From Schistosoma mansoni (taxonomy: Eukaryota > Platyhelminthes > Trematoda > Strigeidida > Schistosomatidae): 64,000 nt of DNA. Both the position numbers and the translations under genes were made by a program. Numbering within the stretch: the first letter of the stretch is position 1; the number at the start of each line of letters is the position of its first letter. Below are positions 11,353-24,000 of this stretch, piece after piece. Where the stretch lies: assembly GCF_000237925.1 (NCBI RefSeq), contig NC_031495.1:22818163-22882162 (forward strand). Reading direction: 5' to 3'. A model generated the notes under the pieces. That model ran no database searches. It saw only the letters and a list, made by a program, of their open reading frames with translations, and had not been told where the DNA came from.

Positions 11353-14300
11353 TATGACATTAAGTTATTCAATGGCGGATCATATATCGGTGATTTCAAT
11401 TTAAATAACAAATATACATAATTTCAGATCTAAACAGTACAGTACTTTACAGCTTGATTTCTAATATAATCTTACCATACGTAAGTATTCTATAACTTGA
11501 TTTTATCATAACGTCGTACCACATGACTTATTAAAGTTACCCTATCATTTTCATTCTTCTATCAATCATTGTTCGGCTAAATTACAAATTCGAATTATAT
11601 TATGGAATTTTTAGTTTTAATGAAATGTCACTTATTTACAAGGGTATTAATAATAATATTCTATTTTCTGTTGTATTGTATAACATTCAATAAATAACAA
11701 AATACACTTTTGTCATCTTTCCCTCTTTTCTTTTTAATATCAGAAATACTACTAAGGTAGGCTAACAGTAATTTTGCATATAAGTATCTGATGTTATCAT
11801 CTCTAATCATGAATACAACTAAATAACAATAGTTAACAGTAATATTATTACTATTATTATAACAATAATCATAACGAATAGCAAATGACATTTTATGATT
11901 AGATCTATAAAGTGTCAATTTATGACAAGATGCTCTCTAATGTATAATGTTTTTATTGTTATTGTAAATAATACTACAAGTATAACCAAATCATTTAGTT
12001 ACATTATTAAAACCTGGGAAACAACAATCACTTATAGAATTTGACAATGTTTACATTAGTTACTTGTTAATAATTTTCGAAAAAGTGCTAAAATGTGTTT
12101 TGAATAAAGATTTTGAAAACAAATACTTTTATTATTGAAATGAAAGAATAGAACTCCGATAGGTAGATAATACGTAAGTATATGATCTAATCAAATAATT
12201 GCTTCCTAAAAGATCATATTAACGACGTAACTCTCACGAATGATTTCAAATAGAAAACAAAATAAATAGCCAATAGAATAAGTCCAATATTTTTTTGGAA
12301 AATAACGTTCGTACAGGCAAAATACTAGAAACATGAATAAACATAATTAAAAGGTATACAAAAGACAAACAATCGGGGGAAAATTATAGGCTATTCATTC
12401 TCCAACTACTATAAGACTTAATTAACGTCCTGTGAAAGAATACGTCTCGCTTTTTTCCTAGCAGTATAGTACTGAATGACAAGCATTACGCTAGAAAAAT
12501 GTTTCATTGTGTATGAAGATTATGCAAAAAGATGTCATCCAGCTAGACAAATTTAAGTATTTATAGCCTTCAAGAAGTCCGACCTTGAATTAAAATCACG
12601 AATTAAGGTTTTTACCCTACTTCATCACATCATACAATAACTTAATTATGCTGTTAGTCAGAAAACTTTACAGTTTTTACAAATAATAACCGTTCAACCG
12701 ATATTAGGTGAAACTAATGCCACTGTTTAAAAATTCTTAATGTAGTCTGTAATGCAAGTTGTTGTTTTATTGTATCACTAAAGAAACAAAAAACTTGTAT
12801 ATATTGCAACAAGGAAATAAGTCTCCCTGTCTTTAAATTGTATTGATAAAATTTTATTTAGTTAGTATGTGTGTAATGTTATTTTTGTTTATTCTGTAAG
12901 CAACACTGCTGAATTTCTTATTGAGTAAATAAATACATAGAGACCTGTGGTATCTATGATTTTAATTAAATCCATAATTCTGTACTTTAAATGTGGAATT
13001 ATAATGCTACTGAAGTCTTATCATTCTAAACTTAATAAGATTAATTGTCTGATTATCATACAATCAACACTTGTGTAGTACGCTTCTACTGAACCATGAT
13101 AAAACAGTGTCAGTTTATAAACTTTGGATTTTTAATCCATATTCATATTCATCCCCATAGTAATCAAGTCAAAATGTTTATTGCAGGAGACTGACAAAAC
13201 CAACTGTTTTGTATCATAGATAAGTCACTGCATACTTTCTGAATATAAATAACTGAAATCGTAAAATTACGTAAACGTTTTCACTTGTAGTCAAATAACT
13301 CACTGCTGGTCACTAGTTATGCGACATTATCTAAGACCACCACTGACTTTAAAACTTTTCTAAGACAGTGATTAAAAAGCCCATATTTTATACATAATGG
13401 TAGATGTGACCAGTAACCACTTGTTCTCTTATTCTTAAAACGCCAGTCAGAAGAAAGTCGAACATACAAAAGAATGTAGTAAAATGTTTCATATTTGTTA
13501 AATTAATTTTAATTTGAAAAAGTATAACAATTTTGGGAAAGCATACTGATATATACAATATTTACAAAAAAAATTATCCATCATGCATAGGCATTATTTT
13601 TATCAGATCAGTAGTGTAGATACAAATGCACCAAATGTACAAGATATAATTGGTAATTTGAATACACTGGATTTTTAATATCAACGTTTTGTTCCCACTG
13701 AATAATCACAGTGTCCTATAAGAGAGATAGTATTCTTAAGAGGATATGATGTTGATAATGGATTGTGCTTTTTGTAGACATTAAATGATTCATTTAGGAA
13801 TTTTGTATTTTTCAAACGATGAGATGGAATCGATATTCTGAAATTGGAAAAAAGAGGAACACTACCAACTATATTTATAATAATAACAAGAAACGAAGTA
13901 ATAAGAATAATATTTGCTTGTCTGATTTTGAATAAGTTCAAGTTTACAAACTTCTAGAAAGAAGAGACAAATAGTAAATCAACGAAACAGATAATAATAA
14001 AATTACCCTAGATTATGTTCACAAAACGTTGAGTATAGCTATCAAAATACTGGTAAATTGAGTCCACAAAATAACATGTGCCTATGATCACTAGTACTTA
14101 CGCTTGAACATGAGTGTAGAAAGACACAATAAATAAATAAATTTTTTGAGGGTGCTAGATCCCCAGAAAACACTTGGTAAACTCACTTCTGTAACCTTAT
14201 TATGGAAATTTGAATTTCCCGTTTTTGCGCCGAAAGCATCCATTTTTACTTTCAGTTTGTGTTTCCAACCTGGAAGAATCCTAAATGTTATTGGTCCGTT

Positions 14301-15214
14301 TTTTCTTTTAGTATGCTATTTTGTGATGTTTTGGATCGACATTTTTGTATTCTATATACACACATGAGCTGTGTGCTTGTTCGTCCGTTCTTCTGAGCTA
14401 CTTGTGGAATATATTTTTCCCAGCTGAATCTGGTCTTATTCCTTTAGTCAGCTGGGCTGAAGAGCAGTGGAATAGCTTAGCTTGTCCTGTAGTTGTGTTG
14501 CTGACTCTCGTTTCATTCGCCAGTCCTAGGTGATATCTTGATTTTTTTAAACACATCACATTTAAATAAATGGATGGCAACTGCTTGGTAGCAATTATTT
14601 TTCCGAAGTTTTATTTTTCACACTGGTGGGTTTGGATTCAAATGGCATATTATCAATACAATTACTTAGACACTGAATGATTTTATATTTACAAACAAAA
14701 AACAGAAACAGTGCACTTTTTACAGTTTCCTAAAACAAGAGAAACAGACATTCCCTATTTATTTATACTAGTTTAGTAATTACTGTTGATTTCATAAAAA
14801 GGTAAATTTGTCTTTATGCGAAATTCAAGCATTAACACTGATAAATATGTGTATTGCATACTTTTATTATAGGAGCTCATTTTAATCAAATATGAAACAT
14901 TAATACACTAGAGTTTCGTTTTTTATATTCATTATTTCAATCTTTTAAACGCTGATCCCATAATTCAAAAGAAATTTGTGCTAGAGATACCTACGTCAGA
15001 ATTGGTTAAATTTAACACTAATCATTACTTGAAACGTGTCATAATGAATCTCATTTGTTTCATAACAAAGGCATGTGAGAAATGTATAACTTATATAGCT
15101 GTAAATAGTACAAGTTTAACATTATTCAGCTACTTGAAGCTGTTTACAAAGGACAGGACTTTCAACAGATACAAGATAAGTAAGTTGGGAAGTAAAAACA
15201 TACACAAGGTGTAA
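11353..15214. other. AT-rich stretch, no firm gene
   Basis: Nothing firm. A minus-strand frame at 13681-13941 is hydrophobic near its N-terminus but lacks an ATG. About 14230-14560 is richer in GC than its surroundings and looks like dispersed-repeat sequence, but there is no second copy in the window to prove it. Confidence 0.35.
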
Positions 15215-17602
15215 CTAAAAGGAAATATAAATCTGAGCCATTGGAATTAAATCTGAATGTAGAGAGAAAATTGTGGATGTCGTTTGTGAGGGTGGCGAGG
15301 CTAACCAAGAAAACTTATTTTTATCAGCAATCACCACCATACTTGTTTCTGAGCTGCCCAGGCTCAAATCAAAATAGGTTATTTCGCTAGGAAGATACTT
15401 CCGAAGTCTGAGCACTATCCAAACGTTAGAAATGGTTATGCTTAAAATAATAGATGAATAGTGAAAATACCTTAGAACTATTGGACTGTCAGCTTTCTCT
15501 TCATGTTTTCTATCACCAGCTATAACATCTGTTCTCACTGGAAATAATCTTGAATTTAATGTGTAGTTCTGCACAATTGTTGGAGGTTTCAAGTTATTGT
15601 CATTATGAGAAAAATTATTTGTTCTAATTGGTGGCAGTGGTCGTACACGTTGTCTAACATTCATTAACGTAGACTTGTTATGGTTAATTTTCGTAGATGT
15701 TTTATGGAGGCTTGAAAATAGAAAAGAGGAGTATTCTTAAAATTCCATACAAAACAATCAAATAACTGATAAAATTTAAGCTGAGGGTAAGATCATAATG
15801 AGCTTTTACTGCGACTTTCATTTCACCCAAGAGTTCTCGTGAAAAAGCACAATAAACGACCATACTTGTGGTTTACCCTCTTAAAGAAAAATATTAAGCT
15901 GACGATTCATTTTTGGAATGATATGTATTACTTAAGCTTCTGTAAACTATATTTAATTTGTGATGCAATTGTATTTTGATACATAATTACAGAATCGCTT
16001 GATAAAATATAGCAACCATACATTGAATACTTCATTTGCGAAATCCCATTATTTGTCCTTCAAACTATGTATGGTTCTTCCAAATCAGAGTTACTTTCTA
16101 TTTCTGTTGTCTTCAAGTCGACCATCATAGCCTTCCGCCGCCCGGTTTTCCACTACCGGTTGGTGTTACATACTTCTTATGTCGACAGATATAAGTAGCA
16201 TACACCATAATAGTACCTAACTGTTCAAAACACATTTGGTGCAGTGGACTCCTACGTTATGATCTAATGAAAAGCCTACTATTTAAACCTTTACCGTACC
16301 ATATTAAATCCAATTTGTTCTATATTTAGGTTACACATTTGCCCTTTTTTCGATTTGGATAACTAGAGCATTTTTTGAGGAATGCCATTATTTGGAAACC
16401 TTTATTTAATTTGGACACAAATTATTTTCAGATACCGTGTAAACTTTTTCCTAATAACACAAAATGCTATATCAAATACTGGAACAAAAGTAAGTGTATA
16501 CACAAATCAAAATCGATCATAAAGATTAAGGTATTAACGTTTGGAAGTTGCAAATGCAACTTAACTTCTTCACTCTAAAATGTATTCATAGATCTATGAC
16601 CTAGGGCAAGTAAAAGTTAAATTGCAATTATTCGGCTAATATACTTATTAAATAAGATTTTAGATACAGCCTTTTAGAACAATGACAGTACCGGAGAAAT
16701 GTTGCCTAATAGATTGCATGTGGGAAAAGGGAGGCGCAAAACCAATGTTTGTTTTGCACGTTTTGTATTTATAGATAACAACTTTAATTTCTTAATATAT
16801 ACTGAACTGATCAGTAGTTCAATATCCTCCAATATATCCAATCAGGATTGCGGGATTAGTTCTGTGAGCTATTTATCTGAACAACCAACTCAAATATTAC
16901 ATTATAATAATTCCAAACTTTTGAAACAAGTATTGATTTTTTTCTTTATGGATACATCGAATAAAATAAACTTCAGGACCAAGCACCACTAAGACAAAGT
17001 TCTCCCAGAGAATTGACAATCTTTTTTCAATTTCACTTCTTTTTTATTCAACTAAAGCGGAGCACTTGACGGATGCCAAAAGTCTAAATAAATATGTATG
17101 GTTAGCTTTGAAAATAACACTAACCTCAAAGGTCGTTGAGAACAGCAAAGATCAGAATTTGTTTGACGAAATGCATTTAATTTATCGAAAAATTCCCGTT
17201 GATTTAACCACTCTTCATCATCGACATAGTGATTTGCTGATATGTTTACTTGGCAATTCGAAATGTTTTTGCATATGGGCCTTATCTGATTATCTACCAT
17301 AGAGGCTATCCAGTCATAACCTAAGAAATCTGTTGACGAATCTTGTACAGCTCCATTGTTTTGCTGACCAGCTGGACCAGTAAGACGCTATATTAAAAGA
17401 GAGTAATGTCATTTGTTAACACCGATGACAATTTTATACAGTCTTAGGCAAATTAAAGCTCGTGGTAACCCATGATCCTAACAGATTCCATAGAGTAGCC
17501 AGTTAGCTTCAGATTATGAATAAGTTTTAAACAATGTGTATCAATATCTACCTTTCGTAAAGCATGACAATCCAAAATGTTTACTCTCAACTCTGCCAAC
17601 AT
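15215..17602 (-). CDS. MIIP: MIIP-like protein (migration and invasion-inhibitory protein homologue), four exons
   Basis: Exons on the minus strand are 17552-17602, 17125-17387, 15471-15710 and 15215-15407. They join in phase into 249 codons (248 aa plus TAG). All junctions are GT-AG. The start is ATG at 17600-17602, giving MLAELRVNILDCHALRKR, which resembles the short N-terminal helix of MIIP. The diagnostic segments follow in family order: FLGYDWIASMVDN (about residues 34-46), a segment like the family FF..L.EFR (REFFDKLNAFRQTN), and YTLNSRLFPVRTD (about residues 142-154). Vertebrate MIIP is about 390 aa, so the variable linker between the N-terminus and the LGYDWI box is almost gone here. 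MIIP in mammals is a regulator of cell migration and mitosis; its role in a flatworm is unknown. Intron 3 (63 nt) has no stop in frame, so its retention would leave the frame open. The identification rests on motif recall. Confidence 0.72.
16145..16215. repeat. Short dyad repeat, copy 1
   Basis: A GGTGTTACATACTTCTTATG stretch is followed within a few bases by ATATAAGTAGCATA, forming an imperfect hairpin. A diverged second copy lies at 36205-36260. It is in the largest intron of the MIIP-like gene. Confidence 0.45.
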
Positions 17603-19995
17603 GAAATAAAATTTTCTCTAAAGCAAGAAATCGATGCGAAAGATTTATTAGATTTCCATTTAAAAATCAAATCCAGAAGTAATCCTACAGAAACATTACA
17701 AAATGAAATAAAGACAAGAAGATAGTTTAACTGTATTGTAAATGCTTGCCATCAGACCTAGTTGAAACCAGAATTAAATTTAAAATCCCATCTCCTCGAT
17801 ATCTTGTGAAAAAGTAGGGAAGATGGTATGTTACAAAGGTCTATATTATTGGAAACCAACTTGGAATGTACAATATATGAATTTTCATAGCTGCGCCCCA
17901 TTATACAGAAATGGAAACCCTGTTCAACTTTATCATCAATGGCTAGGCGAATATGCTTAGAGAACACAATAGACAAGGAACTATACAATCTCCGACAGAT
18001 AGTCCTCAAAAACGGCTATTCATCCAGGTTCATTGAGTGAAGCACGAAACCAAAATTACAATCTGCAAGAACTCACATGGTTCCTAACAGAACTCATCTA
18101 ATGAACAGAGAGTTCAAGGGAGACTTCTGCAGAGCTTTTAAAGGATTGTCAGACGAAATCCTTGAGGGAAACGTTTTATCCCTTCGAGCTTCACATCGTC
18201 CCTTCCAGGCGCCCTATTATTCGTCAATCCCACAAGAGCATTTAATTTTAACGGGAAAACAGAAGTAACAAAAGCCTTTTACCCATAATTTATTCGTTAA
18301 ATGATACCAAACTGACATAGAAAGGAATACACACTTACACATGAATTACGAATTTTGTTTTTATAAAGTGGTCGAATATTCGATTCATCATCCAGCCCGA
18401 CAAAATTATGCTTTCTATTTATAAACTCAGAAGAATCCTCATGGTATGTCATTCTTTGTTTCTTCTTTAAGTGTTGAGCTAATTTTCAAAGAGCTAATAC
18501 ACCAACCAGTTTTTAGGCTGTATAAAAATACATATAATCTCAGTTTAATAAATCTAAATCAAGGTCTAATAAAATGAGATCTGTACAAAGAAAGTGGTTG
18601 TATGATAAATAATACAAAACGTATATGGTGAGAATTAAACATTCTTTTTCCAGCTGTCAATTGAAAGAGTGAAAAAAATCAGAAACTTTAAGGGAAATCC
18701 ACTTAAGTAGGATTGTATCTTCTGATTGAAATCGATAAAGAGAACACCAGTACTTAAATGATCTAGCTTCAAAGATAAAGCTGCTGAGTGGCAAAACCAA
18801 AATTTTAAATGGTGAAGTGCTATTGATTATTCTCAAGTTATTTTGACCTTCAAAACAGTCAACAAACAAGACAGATAATAACTTTAAACGCTATTATTCT
18901 AGGAATTTCTTAATAATCTATCTGATATATGCAAGTAGAAGGCAACGACCAATACACAATTTTGATTTCCAACAGGTGCTGGAAATTATCCATCAAATTT
19001 ATTGGTTATAATAGCGAGTGTAACAAAGCTCCAAAATATTACAAGTGACGAGTTCCCAAACGACAAAAGTCAAAAGAGAATACAGTCAACCTCACCAAGA
19101 TAAAACTGAATTAGCAGTGTAGGTCACCACGGTGTGTGGTCAAATAACAAGGATAGATTTCCTCCGAAATGGATGAAGATAAAGTGTTTAAAGTAAACAA
19201 AATTTATAATACCAATTTAAAAGACATGTAAATCACCATGGATTACTAAAGTTTCCTAGGATAAATCATATCAAACATACATGTTAATCTGCACCTAGAA
19301 GGGACCTATGCAAAGTAACACGACGATCTAATTTTTAAAGACAAACCAAATGAGTGGCAAAACGAGAGTGTAGCACAGACTTCTTTGCTGATAACCACAC
19401 TGGGATTTGTCGTTGATATCCGCCACTAGATGAGAATGTCATACATCACTACTTCCCACACCTAAATGAAATAAACAACATTTATTGGGGCTAACTATTA
19501 CGTATAACCTTTAACATAACTCAAATAAACGAACTATAACCCACTTATATGAATATTATACATTAACTTCCATTAGATAACTCTGCCTTTACAACCTGGT
19601 CAACTAAGGATCTAAAGACCTATTCAGGAACTTCGTGCTGCATAATAGAAAGAGTGCTAAACCGAATGCAAATCGTGACGTAAACTGGCTTAAGCAAACG
19701 TTCTCCAATGAAACCAAACCTGCTCATTCAAAAAAGCCTGGTTATCACCACGCTTTATCTGTACATAGATGTGACCAACCAAGCAAAATACATGAAATGA
19801 AGTAGAGTTCTATTAAAATAGAAGTAAGAATGGTTTTCATTCTACGGAAGTCTACTTTTCTTCACTGATGCAGACATAATATAGCAACACAAAAATAGAA
19901 GGAAATAAGACCATTTGTCGTTAATTTGTGGAAAAGCAAGACTGTTTGTTGATAATTTAATCAAAGACTAGAGAGTAAACTTCGAGACACAATGA
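17603..19995. other. No gene seen upstream of the MIIP-like gene
   Basis: It should hold the promoter and 5' UTR of the MIIP-like gene, but no specific site is recognisable. The frames at 17758-18009 and 18077-18268 match nothing I know. Confidence 0.35.
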
Positions 19996-20049
19996 GAACG
20001 TTTAGTTTCAGTTTCAGTTTGGAAAGGACAGGAGGCTTGATGGCCTGTG

Positions 20050-22850
20050 TTAGTCCTGGCAATGATGGTCTATCAGCTGATCCAACTTTCTTTTGAAGGA
20101 GTCGACGGATGGAGCCTCAACCACGTGCTGAGGTAATGAATTCCACTCGTTGATTATTCGATGGGAAAGTCGGTAGTCAGCTGACAAGTAATTCGTTCGG
20201 GGCTTGTGAACTTTTTTGGAGTGTCCTCGTAGATTTTCTGTTTTGGAAGACAAGAAAAATGAGGGCACATCAGGTGCAAATTTGTCATTAAGCAATTTGA
20301 AAACTGTAATCAAGTCGCCTCTGATTCTTCGATTTGACAGCGGGAATAGGTTTAGCTTGGTCAGTCTAGTACCATACGGGAGCTTCGCTATTCCGGGAAT
20401 CAGCCTAGTTGCTGTTCTCTGAACCCTTTCCAAGAGTTCACTGTCTATTTTAGGCAGGGGCTAGCTGCTTGTATGCAGTACTCAAGTCTAGGACGTACGA
20501 ACACTGTATACAAAGTCAGAAACGTTTTAGCGTCGAGATGACTAAAAGCCCTACGTATGGACCATAAAGTTCTAAAACCTTTGGCGGCTATTGCACGGCA
20601 GTGTGCAGTAGTCTTTAAGTCTTGACTAACGATGACGCCTAAGTCATTGTGTGCCTGAACAATAGGTAACTCAGTGTTATTCATCGTGTATGTTTCTGTA
20701 CCCTGGTGGCCAATATGCATCACAATACATTTGGAAGTGTTTATCGGCAATTGCAAGGTTTGGGACCATTCAGATAATCTCTCCAGGTCATTTTGAAGTT
20801 CTAAGCTATCACCCTTGCTTTGTATCGCTCTCCATATCTTGACATCATCAGCATAGAGTAAGACCGATGACGATAGTAGACGAGGGAGATCATTTACGTA
20901 CAGGAGGAATAACACTGGCCCCAAAACTGTACCCTGGGGGACTCCACTAAGCACAGTTTCCCAGCTAGACAACTTGGAGTTCACCCTTACTCTTTGTTGA
21001 CGCCCAACTAGGAAGTCTTTTATCCACATCAATAGATTGCCTCCAATCCCGACATTCCTTAGCTTATATAACAGCCGGTTATGCGGAACTTTGTCGAAAG
21101 CTTTGCTGAAATCGATGTGAGCTACGTCTATAGGTAATTTTTGGTCCTTAAGAGCGCACCAGCTTTCACGAGCGACTAATAAGTTTGTGAGACAAGAGTA
21201 ACCTGTTCTAAAACCATGCTGCTTTTCGGAGAGGATCCGGTTTTCATCGAGATACTTTAACAGCTCCTTCCGAATAATCTTTTCTAAGATTTTAACAACC
21301 ACACTAGTTAGGCTAATTGGTCGGTAATTCTCAGGCTTATGTTTTGTACCTGTTTTGAAGACTGGACTTACTATGACGTTCTTCCAGTCTTTTGGTAGAC
21401 GACCCTGGGTTACGGATAGATTAAAACATACACTTAAAGGGTTCGCAACAAAGTTAGCTAATTCCTTTAGTAACCTAGGATGCAGTTCATCGGGTCCAGT
21501 GGATTTACCTATGTCAAGCTTAACTAGCAGACCAAAGACATCGAGTTCTTTAATGGTTACGCTGTCCAGTGCTTGTGTGGGGGGATTTTCATGGACTGGT
21601 GAGAAGGGTGTTTCTATGGTGTATACATCGCTAAAGTATTTAGAGAATACTTGACCTTTGCCAAAGTCGTCCTCCACTAGTGATGTGGCAGTACTGTCTC
21701 CCCATAGTGAAGGAACATTTCTTCTTCTTTTTATCCTTTGGTTTATATACGAATACAAGCGTTTAGGGCATTCTATGGATTCCCTAACGATTTTCTCTTC
21801 GTGCAGCTTTCTGGCCTTACGGAGGGTTGAGGCACAGGTATTTCGAGCCTTTTGATACTGAGATTTTGCCTCGTCAGTCCCCAGTAACCTAAATCTGTCC
21901 CACATTTTCTTTCTTTTACGGAGAAGGATGCGAACCTCCCTACTGAACCACGGTGGGGAGTTTCTCGGTCTCTTAGGTGTAGTCCAAGGGATGTGGGGGG
22001 GCGGTAACTTTTAAGTATAAATTCCGGAATATGTCCCAAGCCGTTTCGATTGATGACTCTGGGTCTATTTTCCAATCTACTGATGATGCTGATTTCATGA
22101 TGTCTGGTATGTTTGCTTTCCAGACGTTAGGTCTGGATTGAGCTGAAGCGTACTCGTGATCGACAGTTATATGGAAGTCAAAGCTTAAAACTGCATGATC
22201 ACTTTTGCCTAGGGGTGGCATGTAATCCAGGTTTGCAACATCATCCTCATAATGAGTCAATATAAGATCTAATAAGGATGATGCAGAACCCGGGTCGTAC
22301 CTAGTTGCTTCCTTCACGTGTTGCACTAGGGCACATGTGATTACCGCATCAACTAGTTCCTGTTCGAAGGAATTTGCTGACGATTCAGTCCGCAGATTTC
22401 CCCAGTCCACCATGAGTGCATTGAAGTACCCTAGGATTAGACATCGATCACTTCGTGATAAAGTGTTGAGACTGCTTAGCAGGACCTCGTTTGCCTCACA
22501 GCTTGGACTGCGATAGATCAAACTAAGTAGCAACTCTTGTCCCCTGCATTTCAGGCGGCAGCTAACTAATTCATACGTCCCACTCTCATGGGATACACTG
22601 TCGATAATGGTGAATGGAATAGCATTCCTAATGAATAGAGCTACTCCCCCTCCTTTACGCATTTGTGTTCTATCGGCCCTTACTAATGTAAAACCCTCGA
22701 AATCAAGTTCCCTACTATCTATAGACGGCGTCAGCCATGTTTCTGTGACTGCGATTATGTCTGGCCTAGTTGAGTCAATCTGTACACCTAGTTCCGGTAG
22801 CTTATTTAGTAAGCTCCGGGCGTTGGCATAACAGATCCGAAGCCTATTCA
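20050..22850 (-). pseudogene. CR1-like ORF2: endonuclease and reverse transcriptase, two frameshifts
   Basis: Endonuclease part (about 22850-21973): NARSLLNKLPELG, VTETWL, the GGG-VALF block, LIYRSP, a GYFNA box where the family has GDFNAP, and SDHAVLSF. The Asp of GDFN is a catalytic residue and is Tyr here (codon at 22426-22428). Reverse transcriptase part (21905-20445): NYRPISLTSVVVKILEK, HGFRTGYSCLTNLL, DFSKAFDKVPH, GVPQGTVLGPVLFLLYVNDL and the catalytic YADD. The C-terminal part (20433-20050) begins ERVQRTATRLIPG. Frame is lost at the G7 run 21995-22001 (plus strand) and again at the T4 run 20448-20451. Each is explained by one base. The protein would nick target DNA and copy the element RNA; this copy should not do so as it stands. 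Confidence 0.85.
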
Positions 22851-23975
22851 GGTGGCCTCGTGCTTCACCCAGAGTGGCTTCGGCATCATCCTCTGTCGAA
22901 GCCTCACAACCCGAAAATTTACAATTTTCAGGTCTTTTTCGCCAGCGTCTAATCTGAGCTGTAGTTCCTTTTCGGCTTCCCGTCTTTTTACACGGTCCGC
23001 CAACGGTAAGTCCTTACGGAGAAAAACTCCTGAACCCTTTAATTTGTGTCCATTTTCTAAGATTAAGTCGCGTTTGTTCGGGGATTTGAAAACGACTTTG
23101 AGTAGTCTAGACTGATTTGGTTTCAGATGCGCTAGATTTCCTAGTCTATACACCTTTAGCAAGGTGACTCCGGGGATGTTTTTGGGCATAACTTGGTTGA
23201 GTAGTTTTTTTATCAACACAATGTCATGCTCAAAACGAGCTTTCGGTTCTAAGCTGTCACTCTCCTTGACTCTATGGAGAATGACTGATCTGTCGCTGTG
23301 ATCAGACCTCGGCTTGTCGACCCTTTTGATGGGGGTATGATTTACTTTTACGTCATTTTGGCGTTTTTTTCTTACGACCTGTACCCAATCGCCAACGTTC
23401 TTTGGAGTGGTAACCACAGTCGCGTCAGGCGTACTGTGGGATTCCGGAAAGTTCAGGACGACTTGGGAGATTGGGTCATCTTTCGCGCTGGAAACCGATC
23501 GAGCCTTGCGGTTTCGGCTTCCGGAAGTTCCCTTTTGGGTACCATTTTTGATACGAGGGACAGAAGAGACTTTTTTGCGCGAGTTTCTGGTTGTGACAGA
23601 CCTCTTTGGAGGATGTTCTTCCTCTTTTGTAGAGTGTGGGTCGGCATTTTTTGGACTCACTTGGGCCTGCCTTGTGTCAATCTGCGTGTCGACAGATTGA
23701 GTTCTGACTGATGTATCCCGACCGCGCTTGCCGAGACACTTTTTTGCGGCATTTACTATTGAGATGGCCTCGGTTAACAGGCTATTTGCATCCAAACAGC
23801 ACTGTTGACATAGCCATACGCACCCATTTTTACTGAACCGCTTGAAAGCTGCAGGTGTTAGATTTGTGCAAACTTCGTGGTACCAACCTTTGCACTCATC
23901 GCACTGCATGCCGCTATCAACAGGATATCGACATCCTGGGCGGTGGCAAATGCTTTTGTTGCATCTTCCAGTCAT
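22848..23975 (-). CDS. CR1-like ORF1 protein with PHD-type zinc finger
   Basis: 375 codons, intact. Residues about 4-60 hold a Cys/His array CHRPGC ... CDECKGWYHEVC ... WLCQQC with the C4HC3 spacing of a PHD finger, as found in ORF1 of several CR1/L2-type elements. A long basic, Ser/Lys-rich linker follows (about residues 75-235). The C-terminal part, starting near VILHRVKESDSLEPKARFEH, aligns with ORF1 of the second element in this window and may be an RNA-binding, RRM-like fold (inference). Its TGA lies just upstream of the first endonuclease motif in a different frame, so ORF1 and ORF2 are adjacent or overlap slightly. ORF1 proteins bind element RNA in the ribonucleoprotein. Confidence 0.8.
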   Translation of the reverse strand: MTGRCNKSICHRPGCRYPVDSGMQCDECKGWYHEVCTNLTPAAFKRFSKNGCVWLCQQCCLDANSLLTEAISIVNAAKKCLGKRGRDTSVRTQSVDTQIDTRQAQVSPKNADPHSTKEEEHPPKRSVTTRNSRKKVSSVPRIKNGTQKGTSGSRNRKARSVSSAKDDPISQVVLNFPESHSTPDATVVTTPKNVGDWVQVVRKKRQNDVKVNHTPIKRVDKPRSDHSDRSVILHRVKESDSLEPKARFEHDIVLIKKLLNQVMPKNIPGVTLLKVYRLGNLAHLKPNQSRLLKVVFKSPNKRDLILENGHKLKGSGVFLRKDLPLADRVKRREAEKELQLRLDAGEKDLKIVNFRVVRLRQRMMPKPLWVKHEAT

Positions 23976-24000
23976 TTTAAGATGCGAAAGTGAGTGTTGA

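Larger units (their letters stand above)
20000..24000 (-). mobile_element. CR1-like non-LTR retrotransposon, nearly full length
   Basis: On the minus strand the order is ORF1 with a PHD finger, then ORF2 with an apurinic-like endonuclease and reverse transcriptase, then a short 3' tail ending in tandem GAAACT units (about 20003-20020). A terminal short tandem repeat instead of poly(A) is typical of the CR1 group. The 5' end lies upstream of 23975 and could not be fixed. Two single-base homopolymer frameshifts and one endonuclease motif change are the main lesions I saw. A related but older element follows at 27.5-30.9 kb in the same orientation. Confidence 0.85.

Noticed and set aside
13681-13941. 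86-codon minus-strand frame with a hydrophobic N-terminus like a signal peptide
   Set aside because: The first codon is TTG, not ATG, and no convincing partner exon was found. It might be a terminal exon, but the support is too weak.
21355-23711. Several plus-strand frames of 65-137 codons
   Set aside because: They are antisense shadows of the CR1-like ORF1 and ORF2.
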